From the NCBI GenBank assembly GCA_035048485.1, contig CM068584.1, positions 66,836,179 to 66,900,178 on the forward strand: 64,000 bases of DNA, written 5' to 3'. Made by a program: the position numbers and the translations under genes. This document shows, in pieces, positions 1-10,179 of the stretch (the stretch's first letter is position 1; each line of letters opens with the position of its first letter). Under the pieces are notes generated by a model that did not search any database, was not told where the DNA came from, and saw only the letters and a program-made list of their open reading frames with translations. The DNA comes from Pteria penguin (taxonomy: Eukaryota; Mollusca; Bivalvia; Pterioida; Pteriidae).

Positions 1-369
1 CATGTTATACACATTTCTGATCGTATTTTATAAGAAACCCCCTTTAGAATTGATACAGAAGAGCATAAAGTTGTATTATATATAATGCTACTAATGATAA
101 ACCCCTAGTTTTACCCCAAGTGACATGGCCAGACTCCTCGGGCATCTACGTAGACCAGTGGAGACAGTAACCTCACACCGACTTCCAGAATAATACTTCT
201 TCCATTATGTAGTGTACTCAAAGTTTGAACCTTATACTTCATATACTGGGTACTAGTAGTAACTACTTTGCAAATTTTCTGTAACCATACTATGAATAAA
301 GCTGTAGAATAATTGGTATAAAGTGCATAAAGAATATATGTTCTGTAGAGTTCTCAGAACTGTCTGCAC
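1..369. other. No feature recognised
   Basis: AT-rich sequence with no open frame of note, no structural RNA and no repeat that I recognise. It ends at the left terminus of a small inverted-repeat element. Confidence 0.5.
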
Positions 370-532
370 CAGTGGCAGATCCAGGGGGATTAGGGAGGTT
401 CAGAAAACCCCCCTCAGATAGGAAAAATATGTTAAATTTATGCGAAATTGGCACAATTTCTTGAAAATGTTGATTAAAACCCCCTCATCCTGGATAAAAA
501 CCTCCTCAGATGAGCTCCTGGATCCGCCACTG
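370..532. mobile_element. 163-bp MITE with CAGTGGC termini
   Basis: The left end reads CAGTGGCAGATCCAGG and the right end is its near-perfect inverted copy (CCTGGATCCGCCACTG), giving about 16 bp of terminal inverted repeat with one mismatch. The element is flanked by a perfect 5-bp direct repeat, TGCAC, at 365-369 and 533-537, as expected of a target-site duplication. There is no transposase, so it is non-autonomous. The superfamily is not resolved: a 5-bp duplication does not fit hAT (8 bp) or Tc1/mariner (TA). Confidence 0.8.
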
Positions 533-1022
533 TGCACATAAGATTGTGGTATATCTAGTAAGATTATTAATCCTTATCAAAATCTTCTTCAGGATAAGTG
601 AACCAACAATGCCATGGTAAAAAACAAACCTAGTACCTGTGAGAAATATCATCAAAGATGAGACAACACTGTAACTGCTGCACTGTGGAGGGAGGCTGTT
701 ATTGCAGATGTCAGACTTTGAGATTGAGACTATATACATGTAGAAGTAACATGTATTGTGGCTTATACTTACCCGGGTGAGGTCACACTCTCAACAGCAC
801 AGTAGTCAGCTGTGCAGGTAAGAATGAGACATATTAGATAGATATCTTTTAACTTTTTAGTTTGTCAGGTTGTCATTACTTGACAAAGTTCACTTGATTG
901 TGGCTGAACATACATACTTTTCTATGCATAACAACACAATCACATTATCTCTTAAAGTTAGATATGTTACTTTGTAATTGTATTTTTGTCAGGTTTAAGA
1001 TCCAGGTTAGGGTCAATATTTT
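533..1022. other. No feature recognised
   Basis: Non-repetitive AT-rich sequence. Short open frames are present, but none has recognisable composition or motifs. Confidence 0.5.
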
Positions 1023-1972
1023 AAGCTCATCTGAGCCGAAGTTCAAGTGAGCTATTTTGATCAATCACCGTCCGTCGTTAGCTTTTCTACATTTTTGACT
1101 TCTTCTCCAGAACCACTGTACAGAGTTTCACCAATCTTCATAGGAAGTAAGTACTCAAGGTCCTCTAACAAGTTTGTGTTTTTTGTGCCCATCTGTAATC
1201 CAAGATGGCTGCCATTGGTTCTGATTGGTTGACACATTTTCGACTTCTTCTTCAGAACGGCTGCACAGAATTTCACCAAACCTCATAGGAAGTAAGTACT
1301 GGAGGTCCTCTACCAAGTTTGTGTTTTTAGTGCCGATCTGTAATCTAAGATGGCCACCATTGGCTCTGATTGGTTGACACATTTTGGACTTCTCCAGAAC
1401 CGCTGCACAGAATTTCACCAAACCTCATAGGAATTAAGTACTCAAGGTCCTCTACTAAGTTTGTGTTTTTTGTGCCAATCTGTTATCCAAGATGGCCGCC
1501 ATTGGCTCTGATTGGTTGACACATTTTGGACTTCTTCTCCAGAACCGCTGCACAGAATTCCACCAAACCTCATAGGAAGTAAGTACTCAAGGTCCTCTAC
1601 CAAGTTTGTGTTTTTCGTGCCGATCCGTAATCCAAGATGGCCGCCATTGGCTCTGATTGGTTGACTTATTTTGGACTTCTTCTCCAGAACCGCTGCACAG
1701 AATTTCACCAAACCTCATAGGAAGTAAGTACTAGAGGTCCTCTACCAAGTTTCTGTTTTTCGTGCCGATCCGTAATCCAAGATGGCTGCCACTGGCTCTG
1801 ATTGGTTGACACATTTTGGACTTCTTCAAAACAACTGCACAAAATATCACCAATCCTTATAGAAAGTCTTGTAGAAAAGAAGCAAAATTTTCTACTGAAA
1901 TGAGCTGTCATTTTATTGTAAATAAGCAATTTGTGCTCAGGTGAGCGATATAGGCCCATTTGGGCCTCTTTG
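1023..1972 (+). mobile_element. Hairpin-ended non-autonomous element, copy 1 (Helentron/pearl-like)
   Basis: The left end carries GCTCATCTGAGCC. Near the right end comes the inverted counterpart GCTCAGGTGAGC, followed by a short hairpin (GGCCCA, loop, TGGGCC) and CTCTTTGTT. The interior is a 145-bp tandem array. Short subterminal inverted repeats, a terminal hairpin, a tandem core and a T-rich insertion site are what is described for non-autonomous Helentrons and the oyster pearl elements. I infer membership from this layout only. There is no coding capacity. The element at 2637-5235 has the same two ends. Confidence 0.6.
1090..1830. repeat. 145-bp tandem repeat, five copies plus a partial
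   Basis: The marker GACTTCTTC (or its variant) begins at 1097, 1242, 1387, 1529, 1674 and 1819, so spacing is 145 bp apart from one 142-bp unit. Each unit holds a CAGAATTTCACCAAAC block, a CTCAAGGTCCTCTACCAAG block and an AT-poor block with CCAAGATGGCCGCCATTGGCTCTGATTGGTT. That last block resembles a YY1 site (AAGATGGCNGC) next to a reverse CCAAT box (CTGATTGGTT). Short open frames on both strands come from stop-poor units and are not genes. Confidence 0.85.
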
Positions 1973-2254
1973 TTATACATGTTGGATATTATACTTTGTT
2001 CCATGAATATGAGTTATGAATAGTTTTCGAAGTTTCTCAAATCAGTAGAAAATAATGCGTTTTCAGTCAACAGAGCCGCATACATGATGTCTGATAATAA
2101 AGGATGAAAAAAATGTGTGGATAATTAATGATAATGATTATATTAATTCATTTAGATTCATTTGAGTTTGTACAATTTTCAGAAAACATCTGCTCCAGAA
2201 ATGAAGAAGATAGTAGAAGTAACAAGAATATGCAAGGGAGATAGGGATCAGAGA

Positions 2255-2400
2255 TAGGGGTGTAACAATACATCGAACTATCGATGTATTGCGATAGTGT
2301 TCTTCCGATAGCAATACATCGATAGGAGATTGTCCTCTGCGATAACTATTGCCGATAGTATGTCCAACTATCGACTGGTTTCGATAGTTATGAAATACTT
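2255..2400. mobile_element. hAT-like terminal fragment with nested palindromes
   Basis: It begins TAGGGGTGTAACAATACATCGA, which resembles hAT-family termini. It contains a perfect 10-bp hairpin: AATACATCGA at 2267-2276, a 4-base loop, and TCGATGTATT at 2281-2290. AATACATCGA recurs at about 2313, and further CGATAG motifs follow in both orientations. No matching second terminus was found downstream, so this is probably a truncated end or a solo MITE arm. Confidence 0.4.
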
Positions 2401-2681
2401 AAAAATGTTCAATACATATCATTCATTATGTTTTCTCTTCTTAAAATAACTTACTCGCAATCTCGCAAGGGTCCGCCGACCGCTGTATCCGTTCTATTGT
2501 GAAGGATACATAGATGCATAAATCCGGTGTGCAGTCCTGCAATTGTTGTTTGTTTCTTTTTCTAATCATGGATACTCAAAGATATTTTGTTAATGTTAAA
2601 GAATATAATCATTAATTTTATCATCTTTGTGTTTTTAGCTCACCTGAGCCAAAGGCTCATGTGAGCTATTGGCATCACTCT

Positions 2682-2718
2682 TCGTCCGTCGTCCGTCCGT
2701 CGTCCGTCGTCCGTCCGT
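2682..2718. repeat. (GTCCGTC)n microsatellite
   Basis: A short run of CGTCCGTCGTCCGTCCGTC lies just inside the left hairpin of the 2.6-kb element. A similar run follows the left ends of the repeats at 6.14 kb and 20.16 kb, so it appears to belong to these families rather than being a random microsatellite. Confidence 0.8.
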
Positions 2719-3830
2719 AAACTTTTCACATTTTCAACTTCTTCTTCAGAACCGCTTAAAGGATTTGCATGAAACTTGGTGTGGATGAAGTACTAGGGGT
2801 CTTCTACCAAGTTTGTTCATTTCATATAAATCCCTCAATAGGTGGCGCCACCATTGCTAAAAATAGATCTCAGAGGGTACCCCTCTTTGAAAATCTTCTT
2901 CTCCAGAACCAGTGTATGGACTATAAAACTAATGGCATCTGAGTGATCTAGAAGGATGTATGTCTAAAGTTTGTTCATATCGTTGAAATCCGATAAATAA
3001 TTTTTGACGTTTTTTTTACGTGTTTTTGGGCTTTGTAATTTTAATGCAGAAAAGAAGTATGTTTTTCTTTTAGTAAACATTGATGCATTAATTTGGTTTA
3101 ATTTGATCATTTTTATGATGAGAAATACTACTGCGAAGAAATTTTTTCAATATTTCATTTTTTGGATTTTTTATGAATTTTCTAAGACTTTCAAGAAAAA
3201 GGGGGGTGGGACAATTGGTGTAAACATTTCACAGTTTGAACTTTTTCTTCAGAACCACATGCTGGAATTCAATGAAACTTGGCATGCATCAAGTACTCAA
3301 GGTCCCCGACAAATGTGGTCATCTTTGTCAGGATCCATCAATAGGTGGCGCCACCACAGGCAAAAGTAGGTCAAAGAGGGTACCCTACTTTGACAAACTT
3401 CTTCTTCAGACCGGGGGCATACAGAGACTAACCGAATGCATAGGAATGATCTAGAGGGATGTGTGAAGAAGTGTTGTTATTTTTGGTTCCATTCCGAAAT
3501 CAAATTTTTGACGTTTTTTCATTTTTATTTTGGACTTTGTTATTTTAATGCATTAAAGAGTTATTATTTTCTTTTAGTAAACATTGATGCATTCATTTGG
3601 TTTCATTTAATCATTTCTATGGTAAGGAATGCTGGTGTGAAGGAACTTTTTCAATATCTCGATTTTTGAATTTTTTATGAATTTTTTAAGACTTCCAAGA
3701 AAAGGGGGGGGGGACAATTTTTCATATCTTCAACTTGATCTACAGAACAACTTGAAGGATTGTGATAAAACTGGGTAGGATGCAAGTTCTCATAGTCCTT
3801 TTCAAAGGTTTTGTTTTTTGTGCGGATCAT

Positions 3831-4032
3831 CCAAATTGGTTAACAGATAATGCCACCATGTCTAAAAGTAGGTCTCACAATGGTACATATACCACTAGGT
3901 AATTGAAATATGGAGAGTAGCGGTTCAAATCCAGCTGTGGTCAAAAAATTTTTTTTTTTTTTTTACACATCTAAATAAGTTTTTAGATGTTTCTCAACAC
4001 TCAACATATGAAATTAGGAATTTTACGTTTAA
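3831..4032 (+). repeat. ~200-bp internal module, copy A, with B-box-like motif
   Basis: This segment is about 90% identical by eye to 4672-4872. It includes AGTAGCGGTTCAAATCCAGC, whose core GGTTCAAATCC matches an RNA polymerase III B box (GGTTCGANTCC) with one change. It is followed by a T-run and then CACATCTAAATAAGTTTTTAGATG, which can form an imperfect hairpin. I found no A box, so a tRNA-derived origin is only a possibility. Confidence 0.65.
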
Positions 4033-4671
4033 GACTTCCAAAAAAAAAAAAGGGGGGGGGGGGGTTGGCCATTTTTCACATTTTCAACTTTTTCTACAAA
4101 ACTGTTTAAAGGATTTTAATAAATCTTGGTAGAAATAAGTCACTTATGATCCTCTTCAAATTCTGTTGTTTTCGTCCAGACCTCTTTACAGGTGGCGCCA
4201 CCATAGTCAAGAGTAGGTCACAAAAGAGTTCCCTCGTTTAACAATATTCTTTTTCATACGGGCTGTATACAGAGACAAACAGAATGCATAGAAATGATCT
4301 AGAGGGATGAGTGAAGATGTATTGTCATTTTGGTTCCCTTCCAAAATCAAATTTTAGAATTTTTTTCGACATTTCTTTGGACTTGGTGATTCAATGCAGA
4401 AAAAAGTGTCTTATTTCCTAGTTAATTGATAATGATGATTTCTTATGGACTATTGTGATCATAATTATGGTAAGGATTGTTACTTTGAAAGAATTTTGTC
4501 AATATCGCAATTTTTGGATTTTCTATGAATTTTTTAAGACTTCCAAATGAGGGTGTATAGGAACAATTCAATCACATTTTTCACTTCTGCTGTTATACCG
4601 CATGAAAGATTTTAATGAAACATGGAATACATGAAGTACTAAAAGTCCTCTATCAATTTGGTAAATTTCAT

Positions 4672-4872
4672 CCAAATTGGTTAACAGATAATACCACCAT
4701 GTCTAAAAAGCAGTTCTCACAATAGTACATATTCCACTTGGTAATTGAAATATGGAGAGTAGCGGTTCAAATCCAGCTGTGGTCAAATTTTTTTTTTCAT
4801 TTCTTTACACATCTAAATAAGTTTTTAGATGTTTCTCAACACTCAACATATGAAATTAGGCAATTTTAAGTT
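4672..4872 (+). repeat. ~200-bp internal module, copy B, with B-box-like motif
   Basis: Second copy of the module at 3831-4032, keeping the GGTTCAAATCC core, the T-run and the ATCTAAATAAGTTTTTAGAT hairpin. Copies A and B lie 841 bp apart inside the same hairpin-ended element, so one arose by duplication within it. Confidence 0.65.
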
Positions 4873-5235
4873 AGATCTGGACAATATTTGAAACAATTGT
4901 TGTTCATGAGCCAGACTTGAAATCAGTCAACAAAAGGCCCCACCTAAAGAAAATGACTAACTTGTTGCCCTGAATGACTTCTTGCAGAGACAAAGGAAAT
5001 GCTTAATATCAAAATCACCTGAATGGATGTGCAAAAAAGTGTTGTTTTTTATTCTAGCCTGAAATAAAATTTGACATATTCAGGGCTCACACTGGCTTGA
5101 AAAAAAGTGTGTGATATTTTCAACATCTGTGTTGACTTGGTAACATTAATGCAAAAATAAATGAATTTTTCCTTCATGCATGACTGATAATATAGGTACT
5201 CAGGTGAGCGATATAGGCCCACTTGGGCCTCTTGT

Positions 5236-6090
5236 TTATAAGTTGTGTACACCTTTTTATAAATGTCAATAGTATTGCAATAGAGAGATTTTAGCCATTG
5301 ACATGGGTACAGTTATCTGCAAAAACCAGATTTTTGAAAAACACTTTGCCCGCTATGTTGAAGCTCTTGATGAAAAATTTCTTTGCACCTCAACATTTGT
5401 ATAGAAGGATGACAGAGTTGCCAAGTTCATTGATAAAGAAAGTTAGATACAGTAGATTCAAAGTTTAACAAATTCTGCATTCAGTTCATTTTCAGTGGAC
5501 TGCAAACTGATGTCACTTCACATATTTCAAGTATAATATGATATTTGAAATACACAAGAACTCAGTGACTTATATAAATTCAAACATATTGAATTAATTG
5601 AAAAGAACATGAGAACAGTGCCATAATTTGCTAAATATATATACAAATATCAAACATTATCTTTTTAAATGTCATCATGTAAAGGATATCGGATAATGTT
5701 TCTCATGTGTTTGTAAATAAAAGCTTCAGGTCTCTTTATAAAGTCATTGTCTGTATGTGATTGTACAACTTCTGATGATGTCAGTAATTTGTTATTACTC
5801 ATAGAAAAGAATGCTGGTATCTTTCCAGTTTTCTAAGTGACATTATCAGTTAAGGTTTTCTGTTTTATTGAGCATGTTTTAATTTTGATATGTGGTAGAA
5901 TTGCCATTTGTTTTCATTTAAAGGTTGTTTCTGGTTGAAGATGATAACTATGAAGATATGTAGCCATCATTTTCATACTGACTCTTGAACATGTGAATAG
6001 TTACATATAACTTTCATTTAACATTTTCATACTGACTTTTGAACTTGTGAATAACTTGCACATAACTTTCATTTAACATCATAGTAATTA
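5236..6090. other. No feature recognised
   Basis: AT-rich, apparently low-copy sequence with stops in all frames. No motif supports a gene or an element. Confidence 0.45.
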
Positions 6091-6440
6091 TGTTCCCAAA
6101 ATATTTTCGGGGGAAGAATGTAGTCATTGTCGTGTCTGTCTGTCCGTCCGTCCGTCGGAGCTCATATCTCCTATACCTTTGATCAGAATTTGATCATACT
6201 TCACCAAAATTTAATTTAGGTTAAGGGCTTTTGGACAAAAGTCACTCAAGGTCATTTCTGAAAGGTCAAGGTAACTTTTTAACTCCATGAATTCCATGAA
6301 GTACTTATATCTCCTACACCTTTCTTCAGAATTTGATCATACTTCACAAAAATGTTAATTAGGTTAAGTGCCTATGGACAAAGGTCACTCAAGGTCAATA
6401 CTGAAAGGTTAAGGTCACAATAAAGAGTTTTATTTTATAG
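6091..6440 (+). repeat. GTCCGTC / AAGGTCA repeat with two 143-bp units
   Basis: It opens with TTCCCAAAATATTTTCGGGGG and a GTCTGTCCGTCC run. Two copies of a unit follow, marked by ATATCTCCTA at 6164 and 6307 (143 bp apart). Each holds CAGAATTTGATCATACTTCAC and ends in CACTCAAGGTCA and AAGGTCAAGGT-like half-sites. It resembles the larger array at 20.1-23.8 kb in layout (GTCCG run, then ~145-bp units ending in AGGTCA clusters). No coding capacity. Confidence 0.7.
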
Positions 6441-7723
6441 CTAATTAAGGTCAAGCTTACTCATTTTAGTTTAAGATACTGTGATCACTTGTTGTTCTAC
6501 AGTTGACTCAGTTGGATATTTGAAATCGTCATCAATTAATACAATGATTTCCTATGTATTGAGTCATTCAATACATTTTGAACTTGTCAACTTTTTCACC
6601 AAGGTCAACTTATCAACACCATAGTTTCCCTGTTTTACATCATATTGTGTCAATAATTTAAGATGTATTGTACCTGTACTTGTTTTTAGAATAAAATGTT
6701 AAAATGAAAGTCTATCTTGTGTCTTAATAATAAAACTCAACTTGAATTAATTGTATAGAATGGACACAATGAACAGACACATACACAAGAGCAATGTGTC
6801 AATGTTACCTTGTAATTGCTACACGACAAATTGCTCAATCTTTTACCCAGTTGTAACTATCAGTGCCTTTGGCAAATGACTTGGCACACCTAAGTTGAAA
6901 GTAACTGAGCTGTGACACATGTTTACACAAATTCATCGACCATCTGTTCTTTTTTCTAATTACTGTAAATCTTGGCGACCCTCAGGACTTTCAGTCCTTT
7001 GATTTATCATTGCTCTGGTATCTAGTGCACAATTCCTTGATAGCGTCATGAGTCAAATTTAACGACGAAGGAAGTTGACTCTGAATTTTCATTAATAGAT
7101 TTCTTAAGTCGTCTGGGCTAATAATTGAAGGACTTAAATGATCTAAGCTTAACATATTAAACTGCAACATTAATGTTTGACTGTAGAATTTTATTGTGTT
7201 CTCATTTGGGTATTTTGGATATATTGTTTACAATAAAACTATGAGGTGAATCTGTCTATCAATGCTCCACATCAGGTTGGGCAGCAATCGCAAAGAAATA
7301 TTTGGTCGCACCCCATCCCAAGTGCAACATATATAATCACATGTACCTAGCTTAAACATTGAATGACCACCTGAGGTAACCTAGCTACCTAATCGACTAA
7401 AGATTTCATTCATTCCGTTTTAACTTTTGTCCGAAATAGAAGAATTATATAAATGTCATTAATTATAGGAAATTTGATTCCTTAGCGATCCTCAACCATA
7501 TCAATCTAACTCATCAAATCACTACAGATCATCAAGAGGTGATCTAAATACACCGGTTCAAGAAGTTTTCGTTTCAGCTTCGTTATTTGTTAATCACAAA
7601 TACCACATATGATGGGAACCGATTTAATGCAATTTTCTATTAATTAAGCCATTTAATGTAATCAAGGAGTTAACCATCTCCTTCATGTGTATGTTAACAC
7701 ATGCCACATTACTATGGGCATTA
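6441..7723. other. Flank of the gypsy element; no 3' LTR recognised
   Basis: This stretch follows the 3' (low-coordinate) end of the minus-strand gypsy element and should contain its 3' LTR. By eye I find no segment similar to the candidate 5' LTR at 12.7-13.45 kb and no clear polypurine tract. TGTGGCATGTGTTAACATACACATG on the minus strand near 7.70 kb starts with TG and is hairpin-rich, but nothing else supports it as an LTR edge. Otherwise it is AT-rich and without genes. Confidence 0.4.
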
Positions 7724-8102
7724 CTAAGCTTTAATTAATTTATCAAAAAGATCAATGACCTTCAATAGTACTTTATTGCGACTTTTCCCGCGTTTCTCAC
7801 ATTTCCTGGGTGTTTTACTGTTGACAACTTCATCTATAACCATTTTATCGTCAGAAAAGTCGGGGCCTGGTTGTTCAGGGACTGATTCCGATTCAGTACT
7901 ATCTTGGTTTAGTTGTCTCTTTTCTCTCTGCCTGAGTCTATTAGACAATTCCATCAAGGGTATGTCATCTTCACTTGACGATGAATCCCTTCGGGTTCTA
8001 TACCTGTTTGCCATTTTGCTAAGTGGTATATTTTCATCAGACTCGTCAGGACGTGACTCGGATTTATCATCTGCATCACTTTCTTCAGGAGCTACTACAT
8101 AA
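7724..8102 (-). pseudogene. Gypsy pol C-terminal charged tail
   Basis: The frame lies just downstream of the integrase stop and is offset from it by a frameshift. It starts in an RRTNYVVAPEESD-like stretch and continues as a low-complexity region rich in Ser, Asp, Glu, Arg and Lys (SSSSEDD, RQREKRQ, KRGKSRNK), ending at 7724. Many gypsy polyproteins end with such a polar extension after the integrase C-terminal domain. I read it as the end of pol, not a separate gene. It is not a chromodomain. Confidence 0.55.
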
Positions 8103-8120
8103 TTAGTTCTCCTAAGCCGA

Positions 8121-9376
8121 TTACCATGTATTATCTTTTGGTATTTCCCATTGATCTATTTTAGTCAAACGTAATTGTTCAGCATGTGCTTTCGTTGTAG
8201 TGCCATCAAGTTGATTTTTGATTATAAAGCTAACTGGAGAAGTTTGCTCTATAATTCTGTAATACGGTTTCCATCTGACATCAAATTTATTTTTTCTAGT
8301 ATGGTTTTTATAATAGACAGGGTCTCCTATTTGAAACTTCACTGATTTACTGTTTCTATCGCCATATTTAGCTTGAGCCTTTTTAGCTTTCTTTAAATTG
8401 TGATGCACTTCTAAAAATGATTTGTGCTGTATTTGTAACGCAATTTGATGTTGATCGTCGCCGAAATATGTGTGTCGAGGTTTCAAAATATTGTCTAAGG
8501 GAAGAACCACGTCTCTATTATAAAGTAGGAAAAAGGGAGAAAACTTGGTCGAATCACTGATGGTAAACCTTATAGCGGCTAAGGTTTGATTCAAGTATAC
8601 GTCCCATACTGAATGTTCATCCTTCAGATATTTTGACATGGCATCATGCAAGGTTCGATGAAATCGTTCGACTTTAGCATTCCCTTGGGGATGGTAATAC
8701 GATGTTGTCACGTGATGAATATTCAAAGCTTCCAAAGTCTCTCTGACAGCTTTGTTTACATTTTCTGTACCATTGTCAGTAACCAACTGTAATAGTGAAC
8801 CGTATCTGGGAAATATTTCATTCGTGAGCAGATGCGTTATGTTATCTGCAGACTTGTCTTATACGGCAAACGCTTCTGGGTACCCGGAATACAAATCAAC
8901 AAATGCGATTATGTATTTGTTTCCAGATAAGGAAGTAGGATAAGGTCCCGAGGGATCCAACCCAACTTTAGCACAGGGGTATGGTGGAATGTCCGTTTCC
9001 ATAAGAGGAGGTTTTATCTTTGTCAAATTTCTAGTCTGACACGTTACGCAAGACTGAATACATACTAATAAACCTTGATAGAGTTTTGGCCAGTAATATT
9101 TACTTTTTATGTTATAAAAGGTGCCATCTACACCGAAATGACCGAACTCATCATGGTACTGTTTTATAACATTCACTCTTAAATGACTTGTACATACAGT
9201 CTTAAGGTGGGGTTGTCATTGATATCAGAGATATAATACAATATATCCCGCACCATCAAATGATGAGTCTGATCAACATTCGAAGCTTCACCATTTTTCA
9301 ACTTATTTTTAAGTTTTAATAAGTCCGAATACTTCTCCTGTTCTTGAAGCATATTAAAACCTTCCAGATCATTCAC
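8121..9376 (-). pseudogene. Gypsy integrase, one in-frame stop and one frameshift
   Basis: The N-terminal zinc-binding HHCC module is visible (HDEFGH, then CVTC) in the frame from 9176. The catalytic core keeps its DDE triad: Asp in LDPSGP, Asp in TDNGTE and Glu in KVERFH. The C-terminal part holds GDPVYYK and RWKPYYRII, which matches the GPY/F module with the Gly changed. A TAA at 8859-8861 interrupts the core in frame; reading continues in the same frame to 8121. Near 9200 a frameshift separates this from the 9179-9376 frame (the RH-IN linker). It would insert element cDNA into the genome; this copy cannot make a full protein. Confidence 0.85.
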
Positions 9377-9499
9377 ATCGGTAGTTTTAGTTCTTCATCC
9401 TGTACCTTGCAACTAGCATGGTCTTTAGATTCGAATCTATTAGAGTTCTAAGCATTAACCTATAGTGTGTTTCGGTGGATATCTGGTATATCACCAGTG

Positions 9500-10140
9500 T
9501 TTTCATCCGACACTGGCAGATTCTTGGGGACACCTTGATAACAAATCAGCACAAGTGTTCTCTCGACCAGCTATGTATTCAATTTTGCAATTATAAGCCA
9601 TTATATTCATTGCTCAGAGTTGAATCTTTTTATTTTCCATAGGAGCATTAAGAATATATTTAAGGGGCTTGTGGTCTGTTTTTATAACAAAACTACTGTT
9701 GTGAAGGTAATGATCTAACTTCTGTAGCGCATAATGGATAGCATACACCTCTTTTTCTGTTGTAGACCAACGTGTTTGTGTATCACTATGTTTGTGACTT
9801 AGGTAATAAATTGGTTTTTCATTTATTACGTTCGGAATTGCATCATCAATGTCATCACACTGTTGCGTCAAACATGCACCTATGCAAGTGTCGCTTGCAT
9901 CCGTGTATAACGTATAGGGCTTGTTTAAGTCCGGATATGATAAAAGGGGAGCCACTGTAAGACTTTGCTTGAAATAGTCAAAAGCATTTTGACATTTTTC
10001 ACACCACTGAATCTTGCATATTTTTTAGTTAAAGCGATCAGTGGTTCAGCTATCTTTGAGAAATTAGGAATGAAACGCCTGTAATAGCTGCACATACCTA
10101 TGAAACTACGAATTTCTTTTACAGTTTTGGGAGAGAGCAA
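9500..10140 (-). pseudogene. Gypsy RT connection domain and RNase H
   Basis: The frame at 9925-10140 carries the conserved post-thumb segment (TVKEIRSFIGMCSYYRRFIPNF). The frame at 9614-9955 carries the RNase H domain: YTDASDTCIGACL with the first catalytic Asp, TEKEVYAI with the Glu, and FVIKTDHKPLKYIL with the second Asp. Beyond a TGA near 9615 the same reading continues to a GRENTCADLLSR motif, the usual RNase H C-terminus (ADxLSR). The domain would degrade the RNA strand of the RNA-DNA hybrid. A frameshift near 9950 and the TGA mark it as a relic. Confidence 0.82.
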
Positions 10141-10179
10141 GATTCGAATCGCCTCTACCTTTTGTGGGTCGGGCTTGAC

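Larger units (their letters stand above)
2637..5235 (+). mobile_element. Hairpin-ended non-autonomous element, copy 2 (2.6 kb)
   Basis: The left end folds on itself (AGCTCACCTGAGCC, AAA, GGCTCATGTGAGCT). The right end carries CTCAGGTGAGCGATATAGGCCCACTTGGGCCTCTTG, almost identical to the end of the element at 1023-1972. The interior is made of diverged modules that recur roughly every 340-500 bp, marked by AGGTGGCGCCACCAT (about 2838, 3341, 4190) and by poly-G runs. Open frames inside (for example 3004-3369) look like chance reading of AT-rich modules. It is probably a non-autonomous Helentron-like element; I see no Rep/helicase fragment. Confidence 0.55.

Noticed and set aside
3004..3669. Plus-strand open frames of 72-121 codons
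   Set aside because: They lie inside a non-autonomous repeat, use AT-rich low-complexity codons, and differ in frame between repeated modules.
7260..7720. 3' LTR of the gypsy element
   Set aside because: No similarity to the candidate 5' LTR could be seen by eye and no polypurine tract was found, so it is not annotated as an LTR.
8030..8052. Hammerhead-like CTGACGAGTCTGATGAAAA on the minus strand
   Set aside because: It resembles pieces of a hammerhead core but lacks the required stems, and it lies inside the gypsy pol tail reading frame.
7755..8102. Plus-strand 115-codon frame with a hydrophobic Ser/Leu-rich N-terminus resembling a signal peptide
   Set aside because: It is the antisense shadow of the gypsy pol tail, whose Asp/Glu/Ser/Arg-rich reading explains the composition.
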